In this document: piece after piece, positions 33,931-46,400 of the stretch
Layout of the letters: every line of letters starts with the position of its first letter
How positions within the stretch are numbered: the stretch's first letter is position 1
NCBI GenBank assembly: GCA_036346375.1
Contig: CM070508.1
Location: 17,664,852-17,728,851, forward strand
Source of the DNA: Guadua angustifolia
Lineage: Eukaryota; Streptophyta; Magnoliopsida; Poales; Poaceae
DNA length: 64,000 bases
Direction: 5' to 3'
Translations under genes and position numbers: made by a program
Notes under the pieces: model-generated
Told to the model about the DNA's origin: nothing
Databases searched by the model: none
The model's input: only the letters and a program-made list of their open reading frames with translations

Positions 33931-34249
33931 GGTAACATATCCTGTGCATACAGACTTTTCGTGTACACACTGTATACACCAACTAACAAAAGTTATGAAA
34001 AATTCTGAAAAAAATTGTAGATGTACTTCATAGATTGCTCTACCTATATATGAAATTTCAAGATTAAATTCATTATATATCGGGAGTTACAAAAAAAGAC
34101 AAATTCTTATTTGAACCTACAATTTTATATATAGTTAGAGTAATCTATAAAATACATCTACAATTTTTTTTCAGAATTTTTCGTGACTTTTGTTAGTTGG
34201 TGTGCACAGTGTATACACGGGAAGACCTGTGTGCACAGGATACGTTGCC
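33931..34249. mobile_element. MULE-type MITE, copy 2 (TSD CTGGATGAA)
   Basis: This 319-bp foldback has ends ggtaacatatcctgtgca and, inverted, ggcaacgtatcctgtgca. A perfect 9-bp duplication CTGGATGAA lies at 33,922-33,930 and 34,250-34,258. Arms share gtatacacc, aaaaattctgaaaaaaattgtagatgta and atatgaaatttcaaga-type sequence with the other copies. It sits 157 bases after the ERF stop codon. Confidence 0.9.
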
Positions 34250-34394
34250 CTGGATGAAAGGCACTTGCATTTTGACCAATCTTTTTTTAAGACTAATTGA
34301 CCAGACGATACGTGGTGAATTATGTTGAGAATTAAAATGACCGGAAATAAAGGGGAAAAAAAAGAAAGAGCGAAGTCTTTAGTGCGCAAACATG

Positions 34395-34758
34395 GGGGAC
34401 ATATCCAGTGCAATCATCGTGCAATCCAACTAAGAAAAGTTTCAAAAAATTCTGAAAAAAATCATGGATGTACATCTCATCTTACCCCATCTACATATAA
34501 AATTTTATGATCAAATTCGTCCTATGTTAAAAGTTACAAAAAAGACAAATTTAGGGTGCATTTGAACTATTCAAGTTTGTCAGAAATTTGTCTTTTTTAT
34601 TACTCTTAACATAGGACGAATTTGATCATGAAATTTTATATGTAGATGGGGTAAGATGAGATGTACATCCATGATTTTTTTCAGAATTTTTTAAAACTTT
34701 TCTTAGTTAGATTGTACGGTGATTACACTAAAATCATGATTGCACTGGATATGTCCTC
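34395..34758. mobile_element. MULE-type MITE, copy 3 (TSD GCAAACATG/GCTAACATG)
   Basis: This 364-bp foldback has termini ggggacatatccagtgcaat and, inverted, gaggacatatccagtgcaat. The 9-bp flanks GCAAACATG (34,386-34,394) and GCTAACATG (34,759-34,767) match at 8 of 9 positions. Its arms are close to copy 1 at 9,340 (aaaaaattctgaaaaaaatcatgg, acatataaaattttatgatc). Confidence 0.88.
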
Positions 34759-34767
34759 GCTAACATG

Positions 34768-35996
34768 TACCTACTACTTCTGTTGGGATATGAACTAGAG
34801 AAAGTGTGGAGGTGCTACGGTAGGATGAACTGAACTTGTGCCTTGTGCCTGCTGGATTAAAGAGGAGTTCCTGAGCAATCTAGTATATGTTTATTCTTTT
34901 TCTTTTTTGCGAGACTCTTGTAGAAAATTATCTCACTTAAATATTATAGCGATCAATTTAAAGCCATAGTTGACGATACAGACGAGTTTGTAACGCGGGA
35001 ATTTCACAGAATCCTACGAGAGTTGAATTGTTTACAAAAAATTATTTTTATGAAATCCCGATATTCCAAAGAGGCCCAACTTTATTATTCACCACTAAAG
35101 AGTAAAGATGATCTTTCCTTTCACCAGTTCGTAGTCCAATCTCGTTCGCCGGCTCGTCCGCAGCCAGCAAGTTCATGAACCAGATGCAGATTCACTCAAG
35201 CTATGCATGCATTCTTCGTAAAAGAAAAGATTAGGATATGCTTGGATTAAATGGTAAGCTAATGGCATATGCACGCTTGATGATTGATCTCTCGGTTAGA
35301 CCTACGTTGACCAGAACTGGCAATCCATTTGATCTCTGTTGAACGTGGTCTTGCCGGCCAAAGATGTCAACTTTTGACCTTCTGTTTGACAGAACAGCAT
35401 GTTCCAGAAAACCATGGATTTAGTCTAAAAATAACCCATGGCTTTGGACCACGCGTACAGTGCAAAAAAAAGAAATACCGATTACGGGGTACTAATCTTT
35501 CTTGACATCTGATCCTCAAAAGCATCTGGCAGATGGAAGCTTGCGTTGTCAGACCTTAAGGAGTAGAACATAGAACTACTCCAGCTTCAACAGTATCCAA
35601 GATTGCTTTGGAGCAGCCTACACAGTTCTGAATTCTGCAGAATCTCACATGTAAATTGTAGTAACAGACAAACCGACAATATGTCTTAATCATACCTTAG
35701 CAACATGGCACCACGAAAGATTTGGGTGTATAGAAGGATGCACTTTCGATAATGTAATATGGTTCTCCCGTCTGATATGGAATTTATCAGAATAGCATGG
35801 GTAAAACTACTATTTTCACATTTGGGCATTTGCCATCATCCACGCGAAACCACCATTATATAGAGCTTATTTGAGTACATAAAAGTTGCTACGTGAGGCT
35901 AGCTAGAGTTCCATGTGAGATTTTCCCAGTTCCAATAATGTACAGACAGGCCACAACATTAGCTGCTGCGAATTATGCCATAAACTAATGAAACAT
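34768..35996. other. Intergenic between ERF and UPF0301 genes
   Basis: No coding region or recognisable element is seen. The right part (about 35,700-35,996) is the likely 3' UTR and downstream flank of the minus-strand UPF0301 gene. Confidence 0.4.
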
Positions 35997-38230
35997 CTAC
36001 GAGCTGTCTTGCTTCGGTTTCTGGCTGAGTTCCGAGTAATGCCCTCCCATCAGCTGCAATATCTCGGTCCAGAGGCAAGAAGGATCTGCTGTCAACGCGT
36101 CACTAATCAGTTCTGTGCTGCAGGAAGCGACAGCCCAATATCCCGCCCTGATCTCGCTCAACAACTGCTCATATTCCCAGGCTGCATGCCCGACAAAGAA
36201 CCTCATGTCCTGGGTCCTGATCGCACCACTCTTCATAAGAACACCAGCCTTTTCCAGGTCAGTCCGGAAGCCATAGCAGATGCCTGGTATCACCTCCTCG
36301 AACCCTTTGAGACGAGAGCTGTCACTAGTCCTCACCAAGAACATGCTCATGTCAACAGGGCCTCCAAAGAAGAGGGCGCAGTCACTGAATGGGGTTGCCT
36401 GGTCTCGGAATGATGGATTCACATGCTTAATCTTTGTGTGAAGTGGACGGTTCAGGATGACTCCAAATGGGCCATCAAAAGTACCTCTTGACCCTAGTCT
36501 GAGGAGGAGAATGACGGTTCTTTCGAAAATGCTGTCATCATCAAGCACCTCGGTAGCAACCAATATGCACCCTGCCTCCGGCATTGTAATAGGGTGAGCC
36601 CACTTTTGAGGAAGCTGGTGTACTGTTTCTCCTGAGGATGTCTTTGACTCTGTGGGAGCACTTGGATCTACCAATAGCTCCTGATTGAAAGAAATGATTT
36701 AAATAGTAAAACAGAGAAGAAATACAAGATGTGATTTAATTTTAACCCAAAAGGCATGCAACTGGGCTGGTTAGAATGGACCCTTACATTTGATGCCAAG
36801 CCTATATTTCCAGAACGTTCCCTAATTGAAGTCATATTCTAATGCAATGTACTAATTGGAGCCGTCATGCAATCAGTGAAACTAGCTAAGTTCAATATGT
36901 TATTCCCAATTTTCTTGTAGATAATGAGAAGCAATATCAACTTATCAAGGAGTGAAATCATAAATGTCTACATGACCTAAATGCATGTAAATATGTTGAC
37001 ATCAATTAGAACCTAGCAAAAAGCTATGAACACTACAGATTATAAATAAGAACAGACTGGCCTCACCTGTTCCCGACGCACAAGGTTTGCTCTGACATCT
37101 CTCCAGTAATTGCTGTTAGAAATATTAATTGGTTCAATGGATTTTGATTCATCATGTGGTTGATTCAATCCATCTGAGCTCTCTCCCAATGGAACAGAGG
37201 CATCACCATTTCCTTCATGAACAAGCCATAATTACAACACAACCAAGGCCACATCATCATTCTGGCTCATGCTTCTCACTAGAGTATATGAAGATACTAC
37301 ACCAAGAATGGACTATATCACACCGAGAATGGACTCTATAGGCAATACTAAAGAACCTGAAGTTTCCCTATCCCACTGCAATCACTCCAAAAACATAGCA
37401 CCCGATGGTGTTTTCCCTTTATATCCACTCAAATTAGTTCAGATACCAAATGAAGAATAAACCAGTGCTGTTGGGGAAAATCCATCCAAACACAGACTGA
37501 CAGACATCCCACAACTCAACAAGTAGCTCACCACTAAAATTCGAAAGACAATCCACGCCCTACGGGGCACAAGAATTCCAACGTTCAGCTACCAGTTACA
37601 CCAAAGTTAAACCCCGATCTCCCAGTTAGAAGCCTGAGCGAAATAGTATCTCTCCTAATTTTCATCTGAAGCCAATAATATCAGGACCAACTAGATTGCA
37701 CAGGGGTCAGGGAGAGGTATAGCTCGTAACTGCTCTTCTAATTTTGCTATCCAAACCCAAATTCCCACCTCTCGCGTCAATTAATCCCATCAAAACCAAC
37801 ACCAGCCAGCGATATTGGCACCGAAGACTCGCCTTCCAACCCCCAATCGCGTCAATTGGCATCAAATCTACGAAAATGTTCGACCTTTTCCACATCGGGA
37901 TCGCCCAAACATCCCACCTTTCCCACTCTAATCGCGCCAATTCACACAAAAAGCAGTAAAAACTCCAGATAAGCATCTCACCGGAAGACGAGGCCTTGCT
38001 CTTGCCATCGTTATCGCCATCGCCGTCGCCGTCGCCGGTAGAAGCATCCCCATCTCTCCTCCCCGACGCGCCCACCGCCACCAGCCGTCTCCGCGCCGGG
38101 CCACGCCTCCAGGGCCTCCGCCCGCGGCCAACAGGCCGGTCCCGCCGGCGGCGAGGGGGCCCCAGGTCGCCGGCGCGGGGAGCCTCGGCGTGAGGCAGGG
38201 CCCGCCGGCCTTCTGGTTGAGGGCCCACAT
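35997..38230 (-). CDS. UPF0301/AlgH-family protein, plastid-type, three exons
   Basis: Exons on minus: 38,230-37,982, 37,212-37,067 and 36,680-35,997. Junctions are cttccg|gtgag, gaag|gaaatg, gaacag|gtgagg and atcag|gagcta. Exon 3 holds the AlgH/DUF179 domain: AGCILVATEVLDDDSIFERT, GPFGVILNRPL, FFGGPVDMSMFLVRT, FFVGHAAWEYEQL. Exon 2 is a polar linker (SNYWRDVRANLVRREQ). Exon 1 would encode a Pro/Arg-rich plastid-transit-like start. Plant members are usually 320-360 aa; this model gives about 359. The exons sum to 1,079 nt, two over a multiple of three: the only good ATG (38,230, MWALNQKAGGPCL) is in a different frame from the part of exon 1 that splices in phase to exon 2 (ending DGKSKASSSG). 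Either one base is missing in the GC-rich stretch near 38,090-38,180 or the copy is mutated. Biochemical function of the family is unknown. Confidence 0.85.
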
Positions 38231-38435
38231 GTCCGTGGAAGCGAGGGGGAGGCGGGTACCTCTGCCTCGCGCTAGTCGGAGTGGAAATGGAGGAGACCGC
38301 ACGAGGATATCGAGTGGAGTGTGATGGGATACGTTTGGTTCCGAAGGCGGATTGCTAATCGTAGAAAGCGCCTTTCGTCTCCCCGAAAAGATCTTCTGCG
38401 GATGGAGACAGCCGGACTGGCTCCATGAACAATTT

Positions 38436-39104
38436 GGGCCTGTTTGGAAACACAGTATTTTTATAGTTTCTAGGTAATACCACGGTATATGAGAATACTA
38501 TAGTATTTTATACCATGAGGTGTTTGGTTGTCTTTCAAAAAACTATGTTTCAAAAACCATGGTATTGCTAATACTATAGTGTTTTTGGAGTATTGAAAAC
38601 TCCAGTCCAGACCAAAGTTTTCTCAACTAGCAATCGTTGCTAGCTCTGTCGTGATCCTTTTTTCCAACTTAGGTATTGCCTGTTCGCTACCTGTTCAGGC
38701 TCTGTTTCTCTGGCTAAACTACCGTGAGCTACTGCCTCTTTTCCATAATCATGCTTGTTTATCTTGTATGGTAATAAATCGCATCCATCCATCACGTTGG
38801 TCCGATAATTTTTTCAGATTCGGTGACATGGTGGGCATCATCGTAATTCGACCGCTTCGCTCACCAAATCTGAGAACGTTTGCCACACCTTGTGAAATGG
38901 AAATTGACATCTTTTTTTGTGTCATAGTCAATATTTTGATAAGTATGCCAGCCAAAAAAACTATGAAACCAAACAATTGGTAGTTCCAAGAAATACCATG
39001 GTTTTAATGGAGTTATGTAAAACCATGGTATTTATGTAAAAGCAATTGCAGACTATGGTATTTCAAAACCATGGTTTTAGAAAACTCTAGTTCCAAACAG
39101 GCCC
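38436..39104. mobile_element. Harbinger/Tourist-like MITE (669 bp)
   Basis: Ends gggcctgtttgga and tccaaacaggccc are perfect inverted repeats, and accatggtatt / aataccatggt motifs pair in the subterminal parts (38,470-38,590 with 38,985-39,075). These ends are typical of PIF/Harbinger-type grass MITEs. The 3-bp duplication is not clear (ttt left, taa right). It lies about 200 bases upstream of the UPF0301 start codon. Confidence 0.75.
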
Positions 39105-39213
39105 TAACGTGCTGGGCCGTGAAAGACTGCAAAGGTAAGAGACATGATGAGCATTTTGAGGTTTTCAGCAGCTTGACTGGCTGCAGGAAAACCCAGCTAG
39201 TTTATGCGTAATC

Positions 39214-42200
39214 TGAAATGCCCCAAAATTTTCAAAATTTTGTTTTGTTTATTTATTTGGAATTTATTCGAATTTTTCGATTTTATTTGAATTTTATTCG
39301 ACTTGTTTTGTTTTTCCCTTGGCCCAGTTCTTTCTCCCTCAATCCGGCCCAATTTTCATTTCCGCTCGGGCCCGATTTTCTTCTTTCTTCCCCAGCCTGG
39401 TTCCAATTTCTCCGATCCAAATCCATCTTCCTCCCCGGCCGATTTCTTTTCTCCCGACCCACATCCCCCTTCGACCCGCCTTTTCCCTTTTTCTCTTGCG
39501 CGCAAATTTCCTCGTCTCATTTAAGTCGCCTACGGCTTTTTCTTTTCGCGCTAAATCCTAGAGCCCGGTTTCTCGGCCAGATTCTTTTTTCTCGACCCGT
39601 CCATGACCGTTCGCTTTTCCGCTCGGCCTGCGCCCATTTCCCCTTCGAGCGGCCCAAATTTTCTTTTCCCCATGTGACCCGTTTTCTTTAGTTTTTCCTG
39701 CTGCTCGTTTTCCTTTACGGCGAATCCGCTTCCGATTTTCCTTGGGTCGTCCTTTTTCCCGCACATCCCGGCCCAAATTCTTTTTCCTTCCCTTGGCCTG
39801 GTCCGATTTTGTTTCTCCGGCCCAGTTCCCATTTTCCCTTTTCTCAGCTCGCCTTCATTTTCTCTTCCGCGCAACCCAGCTCTCTTCCTCAGCCAGTTTT
39901 CTTGGTAGGCCTCTTTTCTTTCTTTCCATGGCCCATTTCGCGTTCATTTTCCTCGTCCGAAATTTTGTCCGACCGCCACTTTTCCCCTCGGCGTTTTCGC
40001 GGCATGAAAGCCAAATTTCAACCAGCCGTCGCCGACTTCTTCCTCCTCTCTTCTTCTTTTCGCGACGCAGCGGTCAGGTCCTTCGCTTCTCCTTCCCCGC
40101 GCCCGTCTTGCGCCCGGTCCAAGCATCGCCATCGCGTCCTGTCGTCCTCCGCCGCGATTCCCGCCCCGTCCCGTCGCCTCCGCGCCAGCTTTTCTCCCTC
40201 GCCCGCCCGGTCCGAGCAACGCCCCAGCCACATTTTTCCTTCGGCCGTGCGCCCGTCGTCGTCATCCGTGCGCCTGCATTGCTCCATCTCGTCGCCCACC
40301 TGCTCCGCGCTTGCCCCGTCGCCTCCGATTGTCTCGCTCACACCAGCTCACCGTCCTCCTGTTGAAATTTCCCCGCCGTCTCTCTCTCTTCCCCGGCGCC
40401 ATTTTTCTTTCGGCCATCCCCTCCGTCTCAGGCGCCGCCCGATCGCCTCGCCACGCCACGGCCAATCTGTCCCTCCCTCAACCACTCTCGTCCTCATGGT
40501 TGAATTTTCGCCGCATTCTCTCTCATCTCCGGCCGCGCTCTCCCTCCGCACCGCAAGGCTATAAAAGGCCCCGCCCCCTCGCCATTTTCGGCGCCCCGAA
40601 CCCGCACCACTCCCCTCAACCTCTCCGCTTACCCCTTAGCCTCTGGCGCTCTCTCCCAAGGCTGAGCTCAAATCTCCCCGCCTCTGGTGCCGCACGCCGT
40701 CCCACCGCTCCCCTTTCTCTTAGGCCACTTTAGCCATCACTGAAGCCAGGCTCAGAGGCTCCTCCACCTCCCCCACCACTCCATTTCCCCGCCCCAGCCG
40801 CCATTCGCCGGTTCACCACCTTCTTCTCCACCTCCGAGCAAGCGCGCCCCTGTTTTCCCTCTCTCATGAGCCTTGAACCCCTTTGTCGGCCCTCTCTCCG
40901 TCTCATTGTCATTTGGGCCCCAGGCGTCAGCCACTCAACCGCCCTTGGTCCGTGCGTCAAGGCTCCTCTCTCTCTTCCACGGGCCTCACGGTCAGCCTTC
41001 TTGAGTCGTGGGCCGCCCAGTAGCTCCGTCTTGCCAAGCATGTGCACCCGTGGCCCAAAAATCGCAAAAATCCAAAAATAGCCAAATATATATATATATA
41101 TATTCTTGATCCGTTCGAGCCACTGAGTCCAAAAATGATCTCCGTTTCGCCATATCAAATCTGGAAAATTCCAAAAATGCCCTTGAACTCCATTTCGGCC
41201 ATTTTCTCTCTCGTTCCTTTTTCAGTTTTTATTTTCTTTTATTGTTTTATTCATTTATTTATGGATTTCGCTTTTTCGCGCTAGACTCGACTTCAGAGCA
41301 ACTCTCGGAGCGAACTCGGAGCCGGAGCAGTTCTTGGAGCCGCGCCAGGAGCAAGCGCCACACAAGACCAGACACGACACCGACCGTCTCTCGTTAGGCG
41401 AACCTCTAACCTCGCAAGGCAAGCCACACTCCTTGAACATGTTGAATCCCATTTTCTGTATAATTACTGTATATGTAGATTTAGTTATTTGCACTTGCTT
41501 GTAAATAGAGTAGCATTTAAAAGAGCTAATTTAGAATGACATGATTAGTTAAAACCCACCCCTTGATTAAAACCCTATTGTTTACGCCATAATCATTTGT
41601 CAACTCTAGATTATCATGAAATGAACCCGTGAGGATAGATAAAATTATAATCTTTACTTTTATTTAATCATTCAAAAACCCGAATATCGATTCGGGCTTA
41701 TTTTAAACCGCTACAATTGGGGGTCACCGGGGATCACGGAATGTGGTTGCGTTGACCCCAATTGATGGCCATTAACGGGCGTGTGATGGGTACAGTGGAT
41801 CGTCTGGATGTTGTTTGGGTATTGGGCTAGTCTTCGGCATTTAAGGATCAACCCCCTTGAGCAAAGTAAATAACTTAGTCCTCTCTCAACCACAAGTTGG
41901 GCCGGTCAGCTCTGTTGACCTGATCCAACGTAGCCCGGTATATTGTTTTTCCCCTTTGAATGCCTACAGGTTGTATCGCGTGGGTTTGGGGCGTGGAACG
42001 GAATGGCGCGGCCATGGCCGGTTCTCACAACGGTAGGTGTTCCTCAGTTGACCAGCATGTGCCGCCCACATTGGCCCGTGGGCACTGTAGACTGGGGAAC
42101 CCAAGCTTAAACCTACCGGAAGTAGGAGCTAAAGAGAGGAATTCAATGAAAGGTTATGTTAATCTCGGTCCGGCTGCATGCATAAAAGCTGCATGTTAAT

Positions 42201-42880
42201 TGCGCAGGCATCAACGACCGTAGATATCTTGTGGGTAAAGTTGAGTAGCTCTGCAGAGTGAACCAAATGGTATTCGAATACGCCGTGCTTCCGGTCAATG
42301 AAGCTGAGTTAATTTCGGGTGATTCCGGTAACTGAGCTTAAGTAGTTTTAATAATAAATTAACCGTAATTCAGGATTTTGTTAATAACTCTGTGGTTTGC
42401 ATCATATCGATGATGCTGTTGATGATTTGTGTTTCAAATGTAATATATATGTTAAGTTAAGGTTCTAGCTCATGCATCCACTAATTAATTAAACTAGAGC
42501 CAATCCCTTGAAACTCTGTGCATGATATTCAGAATATTTCCGTGTGGTTTGTTGAGTACGATTATGTACTCACCCTTGCTCCTAATCCCCCTTTTAGATT
42601 TCAATGAAGATGGCAAGTTCCGAAGAATCGTCATTAGCATCGATGTTTGGTTTTGAAGGCCTTGGTCTATCTGCTCGAGCCTTTCCTGTGGTTGTTTTGG
42701 TAATGTATCTGGTGCCAGTCGCACCTTTTGTAAACTCTGGCCGTTAGGCCCTTAATTTATCTATCAAATATTCGCAATTGTGTTTATGTCTGGCAATGTA
42801 CGCTTGGTTACCCATAGCTAAACTCCTGGGTAGCTGTGAGGGTATTTATACGCACCCCCTGAAAAGGGCGGTCCGTCACA
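39214..42880 (+). repeat. 5' LTR (3,667 bp)
   Basis: TG...CA ends. TATA box TATAAAAG at 40,560-40,567 follows a long C/T-rich, GC-rich promoter segment. A (TA)n run lies at about 41,089-41,102. It lacks about 130 bases present in the 3' LTR near 48,262-48,410 and shows many small losses in GC runs compared with it. Confidence 0.93.
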
Positions 42881-42882
42881 AG

Positions 42883-42895
42883 TGGTATCAAAGCC
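42883..42895 (+). promoter_or_regulatory. Primer-binding site
   Basis: tggtatcaaagcc, two bases after the LTR end, is a tRNA-Met-type site with one change (caaagc for cagagc). Confidence 0.85.
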
Positions 42896-43466
42896 CGGCT
42901 TGACCAGTAGATCAAGACCTTAAGATGGTTTAGGAATTGTTTTTCAAAAACTATTTAAAAACTTAAGCAAAACTGATTGCGAAAATATATGAGCATATTA
43001 GCTATCTTTCTCTTCTTCTCACCTCCTTCTCCCTTACCTAAATTCTGTTTTCAAAAATTGTTTAAGATTTTCTTTCTCAACTAAACTTCAAAATTTGCGT
43101 AATAGATGGCGCTTAGAATCTTCTCATCACTAGTAAATCTCAGTAGTCGCTTTTAGGTGGTGGACTTGAACCAGCTCGTTGACGAGAAGAAATTTCCACC
43201 GTAGTCAATCGTTAGCCTTAGATTGTACCCCTTTGTGAATAGGTCTTTTGGTAATGTAACATGGATCGTACCAGACCTTAAGACGGTACTAAGTACGACT
43301 CCATAAAAATATGAAAACTATGTTTCCCCTAATTCTGATATTTTGTGTTGCCCTAAAATTATCTGTATAGCCTTACCAAAACTCGAAAATCTCCTTCCCT
43401 TCATCTAAGCCTCTTATCTATTCATTCTACTCTTACCCCAAGCTCTAAATCTTACTTACCTTCTGC

Positions 43467-44600
43467 TTGCCCCAAAACCTGCTGCAGAACCGAATAAGAA
43501 TCAGATTAAGTCAGATCGCAGGAGTCGGACCCCACCAACATCGCAGTGAGGGAGCAGGATCAACAGGAAACCCACCCAGCCTGACCCAGGTGCTAGCTAT
43601 GATGGAAAGAAATAGGCATCAGGCAGAGATGCGTCAGACGCAACTGATGGAAAGAATGTTAGACCAGTTCGCCGCCAGATCCCAAGGATATCCACAAGGA
43701 CAGTTCCAAGGACAGGACAGGAATGTTGGAATATCAAGTTGGTCTGAATTCCAGAAGACAAAACCACCAGTCTTTTCCAGTTCAGCAGAACCACTTGCAG
43801 CAGATAACTGGATCAAAAGTATTCAATGGAGACTCGATACAATTCAGTGCTCTGACAGAGAGCGAGTGTTGTACGCCTCGCACCAGCTTCAAGGACAAGT
43901 CGTCGCTTGGTGGATGGACCTTCAAGCACAGAGATTCAGACAAGAAACCACATGGTCAGAATTTGAGGAAGCATTCAGAAAAGCCCACATCCCTGAAGAC
44001 GTGATGGCAGCTAAAAGAAAGGAATTTTTGACTCTCCACCAAGATGATAAAACCGTTTTGGAATACCTTCACCAGTTTAACCAGCTATCCCGATATGCCC
44101 CTGAAGAAGTGGATACGGACGCCAAGAAGAGGGAAAGATTCTACGAAGGCCTACAAGAAAATTTGAAACTCCACATCACAGCACTTGACTTCCAAGACTT
44201 GTCAACAATGGTCAACAAGTTGATAATGACCGAAGAAACCCGAAACAACTCAGAAGATGTTCAAAAAAGGAAGGCCCAACAAACAAGGATACTGGACCCA
44301 AGACCGCTAAGGATACTAATGCCAGGTAATACTCCCAATGTTCCTGCTAAAAGACCGGCTGTAGGAGAGCAGGGATCGGTATTCACTATGCCTCGACCCA
44401 AGAAAGGGAGGTGCTTCAATTGCAAGGGAAGTCACTATACAAATGATTGCCCCCACAGGATCGTCCGCTGTTTCCACTGTGGGCAGACAGGACATTACCG
44501 GAATTGCTGCCGTAAGAAATATTTACCATCCCATGTGGCCAAGGCTGAGGCGTCCAACTCTACCTCGACAGACCAACAAAACGTGCCATATCAGCCATAG
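43467..44600 (+). CDS. Gypsy gag polyprotein (377 aa), intact ORF
   Basis: Encodes the capsid/nucleocapsid protein of the retrotransposon. After a Gln/Met-rich N-terminus (residues 1-90) comes the retrotransposon gag domain (about 95-260): FQKTKPPVFSSSAEPLAADN, ADNWIKSIQW, VAWWMDLQAQ, EFLTLHQDDKTVLEYLHQFN. Two CCHC-like zinc knuckles follow at about 316-347: CFNCKGSHYTNDC and CFHCGQTGHYRNC. The stop at 44,598 follows directly after a short tail, and downstream the reading is closed, so gag is not fused to pol. The ORF is uninterrupted, which fits recent activity with pol proteins supplied by a partner element. Confidence 0.88.
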   Translation: MPQNLLQNRIRIRLSQIAGVGPHQHRSEGAGSTGNPPSLTQVLAMMERNRHQAEMRQTQLMERMLDQFAARSQGYPQGQFQGQDRNVGISSWSEFQKTKPPVFSSSAEPLAADNWIKSIQWRLDTIQCSDRERVLYASHQLQGQVVAWWMDLQAQRFRQETTWSEFEEAFRKAHIPEDVMAAKRKEFLTLHQDDKTVLEYLHQFNQLSRYAPEEVDTDAKKRERFYEGLQENLKLHITALDFQDLSTMVNKLIMTEETRNNSEDVQKRKAQQTRILDPRPLRILMPGNTPNVPAKRPAVGEQGSVFTMPRPKKGRCFNCKGSHYTNDCPHRIVRCFHCGQTGHYRNCCRKKYLPSHVAKAEASNSTSTDQQNVPYQP

Positions 44601-44603
44601 AGA

Positions 44604-46385
44604 CAGCAGCAAGAGTTGCGACAAGGAAAGGCATCATCCGAGACAGAACCAAACCCAATGCCCCGAGAAGCGTGATAGATCAGATGTTCACCGAAGAAGC
44701 CGTAGAAGCCGCAAATGATGTAATCAGTAGATTTCAAGTTCAGTCTTAAGCCCGCATTGATTCTTGTAATCCAGTGCAGTTTCACTCTTTGACTTTGACG
44801 GATCTTGCTTGCAAAGATGGTTTAATCTATTTCCCCTTCACCCACATTTCCTTCTCCAAGCCCCTGAGAAATTATTAGCAAGTTAGTTCAAGTATGAAAA
44901 TCCCAGAGATTGATCATTCAAGAAGTTAAAAGCATGATCAGGAAGGTCGGAATGTCGCTCCAATAATGGCTTATTAACCAGCGTGAGACGGTCAAGAGCA
45001 TTCATCATAGCCAGGACAGTAGTCAGCATGCAAATAAACCCAAGGATAACAGAAAGGAAATAAATCAGCATCATTACTTCAAGACACCAACCATTTAAGA
45101 ATAAGCCAGACCAAGTTGATAAGGAAAGCAACTTAGCCCACCATGAGGAACCAGTCAGAAATGGAAAAGAAATCTTGACCTACAAGTAGCGGAAAATTCA
45201 TACACTTAATTAAGACCCCATCAAACCATTGGATCAAGTCAAGACAGCCTAACAAGAAGATGAAGAAATTGACGGTATAGAAAGAGAATGACAGAGTACC
45301 AACCCCTCAAAAGTTTCCGCCAGATAAACAAAGGATATTGTGGCTCTATAACTATATAAGTGAAGATAAAAATATAAGAGGATTGATTTTGACACAGAAA
45401 GCAGCCAAGAATGTCCCATGCAGCAACAGGTGTTGAAAGGTTAATAATGACCCCCAGAAGACTGCTAACCCATTACAACTCTTTTCCCTAGACAGAAAGG
45501 ATCCAATCAAGATCTGATCAAAGGATAGTTGACAAGTTGACCAAGGTAACCCACCTCATTGCAATTAAGATAAATTTACAACAAAAATAAAGTTCAGGAA
45601 GATATTTATGGTAAGATGGTAGAAAATTCCGAAGGAAGTAGTGTCAGAACAGGAAGCCCAGTCCACAACCCAAAATCTTGGAACTGTTACCCTAGAGCAA
45701 GGAGGACAAAAGTAACATGTAATATAATCTACTATCAGCAGACTGACTGCCAGACCGAAAGTAATCACCAGATATTGAAAATTGTGCTCCGGAGACTATT
45801 AAAGAGGTCACCTTTTAAAAGCCCCTTATGGAAGAAAAGTGCAGAATCTGATTAGGATTGCAACAGGAAAGTTATGCAGACAAAGAGTAGGAGAATGTCA
45901 ATCACCAGAATGAAGACCCCTTCTTACTCGAAAGTAATGCCCTCCAAGCCAATTCACAGATTCAGAATTAAGGAAAAAAATTCGCACCCAGATATGAGGA
46001 ACCCTCTCAGAACTTCAAGAAAGCTAGAATAATGACCTGCAAGTCACCATCATGTCAGAATTAACTCAGACCCACAGCAGCTTCAAGAATCACAGTTAAG
46101 AAATTACCCTCGGCAACCGGCAGACCAACCGCAGTTAAAAGAAATTGACCTGCTAAAAGACCTACCTCATCACAAGTGGTATATTTTATCACAAGTGGTA
46201 TCTCCATATTTTCGAGACAACCGAAAGACAGCTCTGAGAATAGGAATGTCAAAAAGTGCAGAGGATGCAGAGTATTGCCGCGAGGATTATTTTAAAGGAA
46301 CCCACCGGAAAAAGGAATCGGGATTGCAGCAGAATTTTCCCAACCTGTTCCCTCGGATGAGTAAATCTCGGGGACGAGATTTCTT
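44604..46385 (+). pseudogene. Shattered pol region
   Basis: Short recognisable scraps survive: a tail reading RKGIIRDRTKPNAPRSVIDQ (about 44,620-44,680), RIVDKLTKVTHLIAI (about 45,525-45,570), which resembles the integrase core VDRLTKxAHFIPV, and QQTDCQTESNHQILKIVLRR (about 45,737-45,800), which resembles integrase HPQTDGQTERxNQILE. Protease, reverse transcriptase and RNase H are not recognisable. Scraps occur in integrase order but much closer than in an intact pol, as expected after many internal deletions. Confidence 0.65.
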
Positions 46386-46400
46386 TTAAGGGGGGTAGGT
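46386..46400 (+). promoter_or_regulatory. Polypurine tract
   Basis: aaggggggtaggt immediately precedes the 3' LTR start TGAAATG and primes plus-strand DNA. Confidence 0.85.

Noticed and set aside
44883..46389. Short ORFs considered as separate genes between the Gypsy gag and the 3' LTR
   Set aside because: They lie in the pol position, and the recognisable pieces are integrase scraps.
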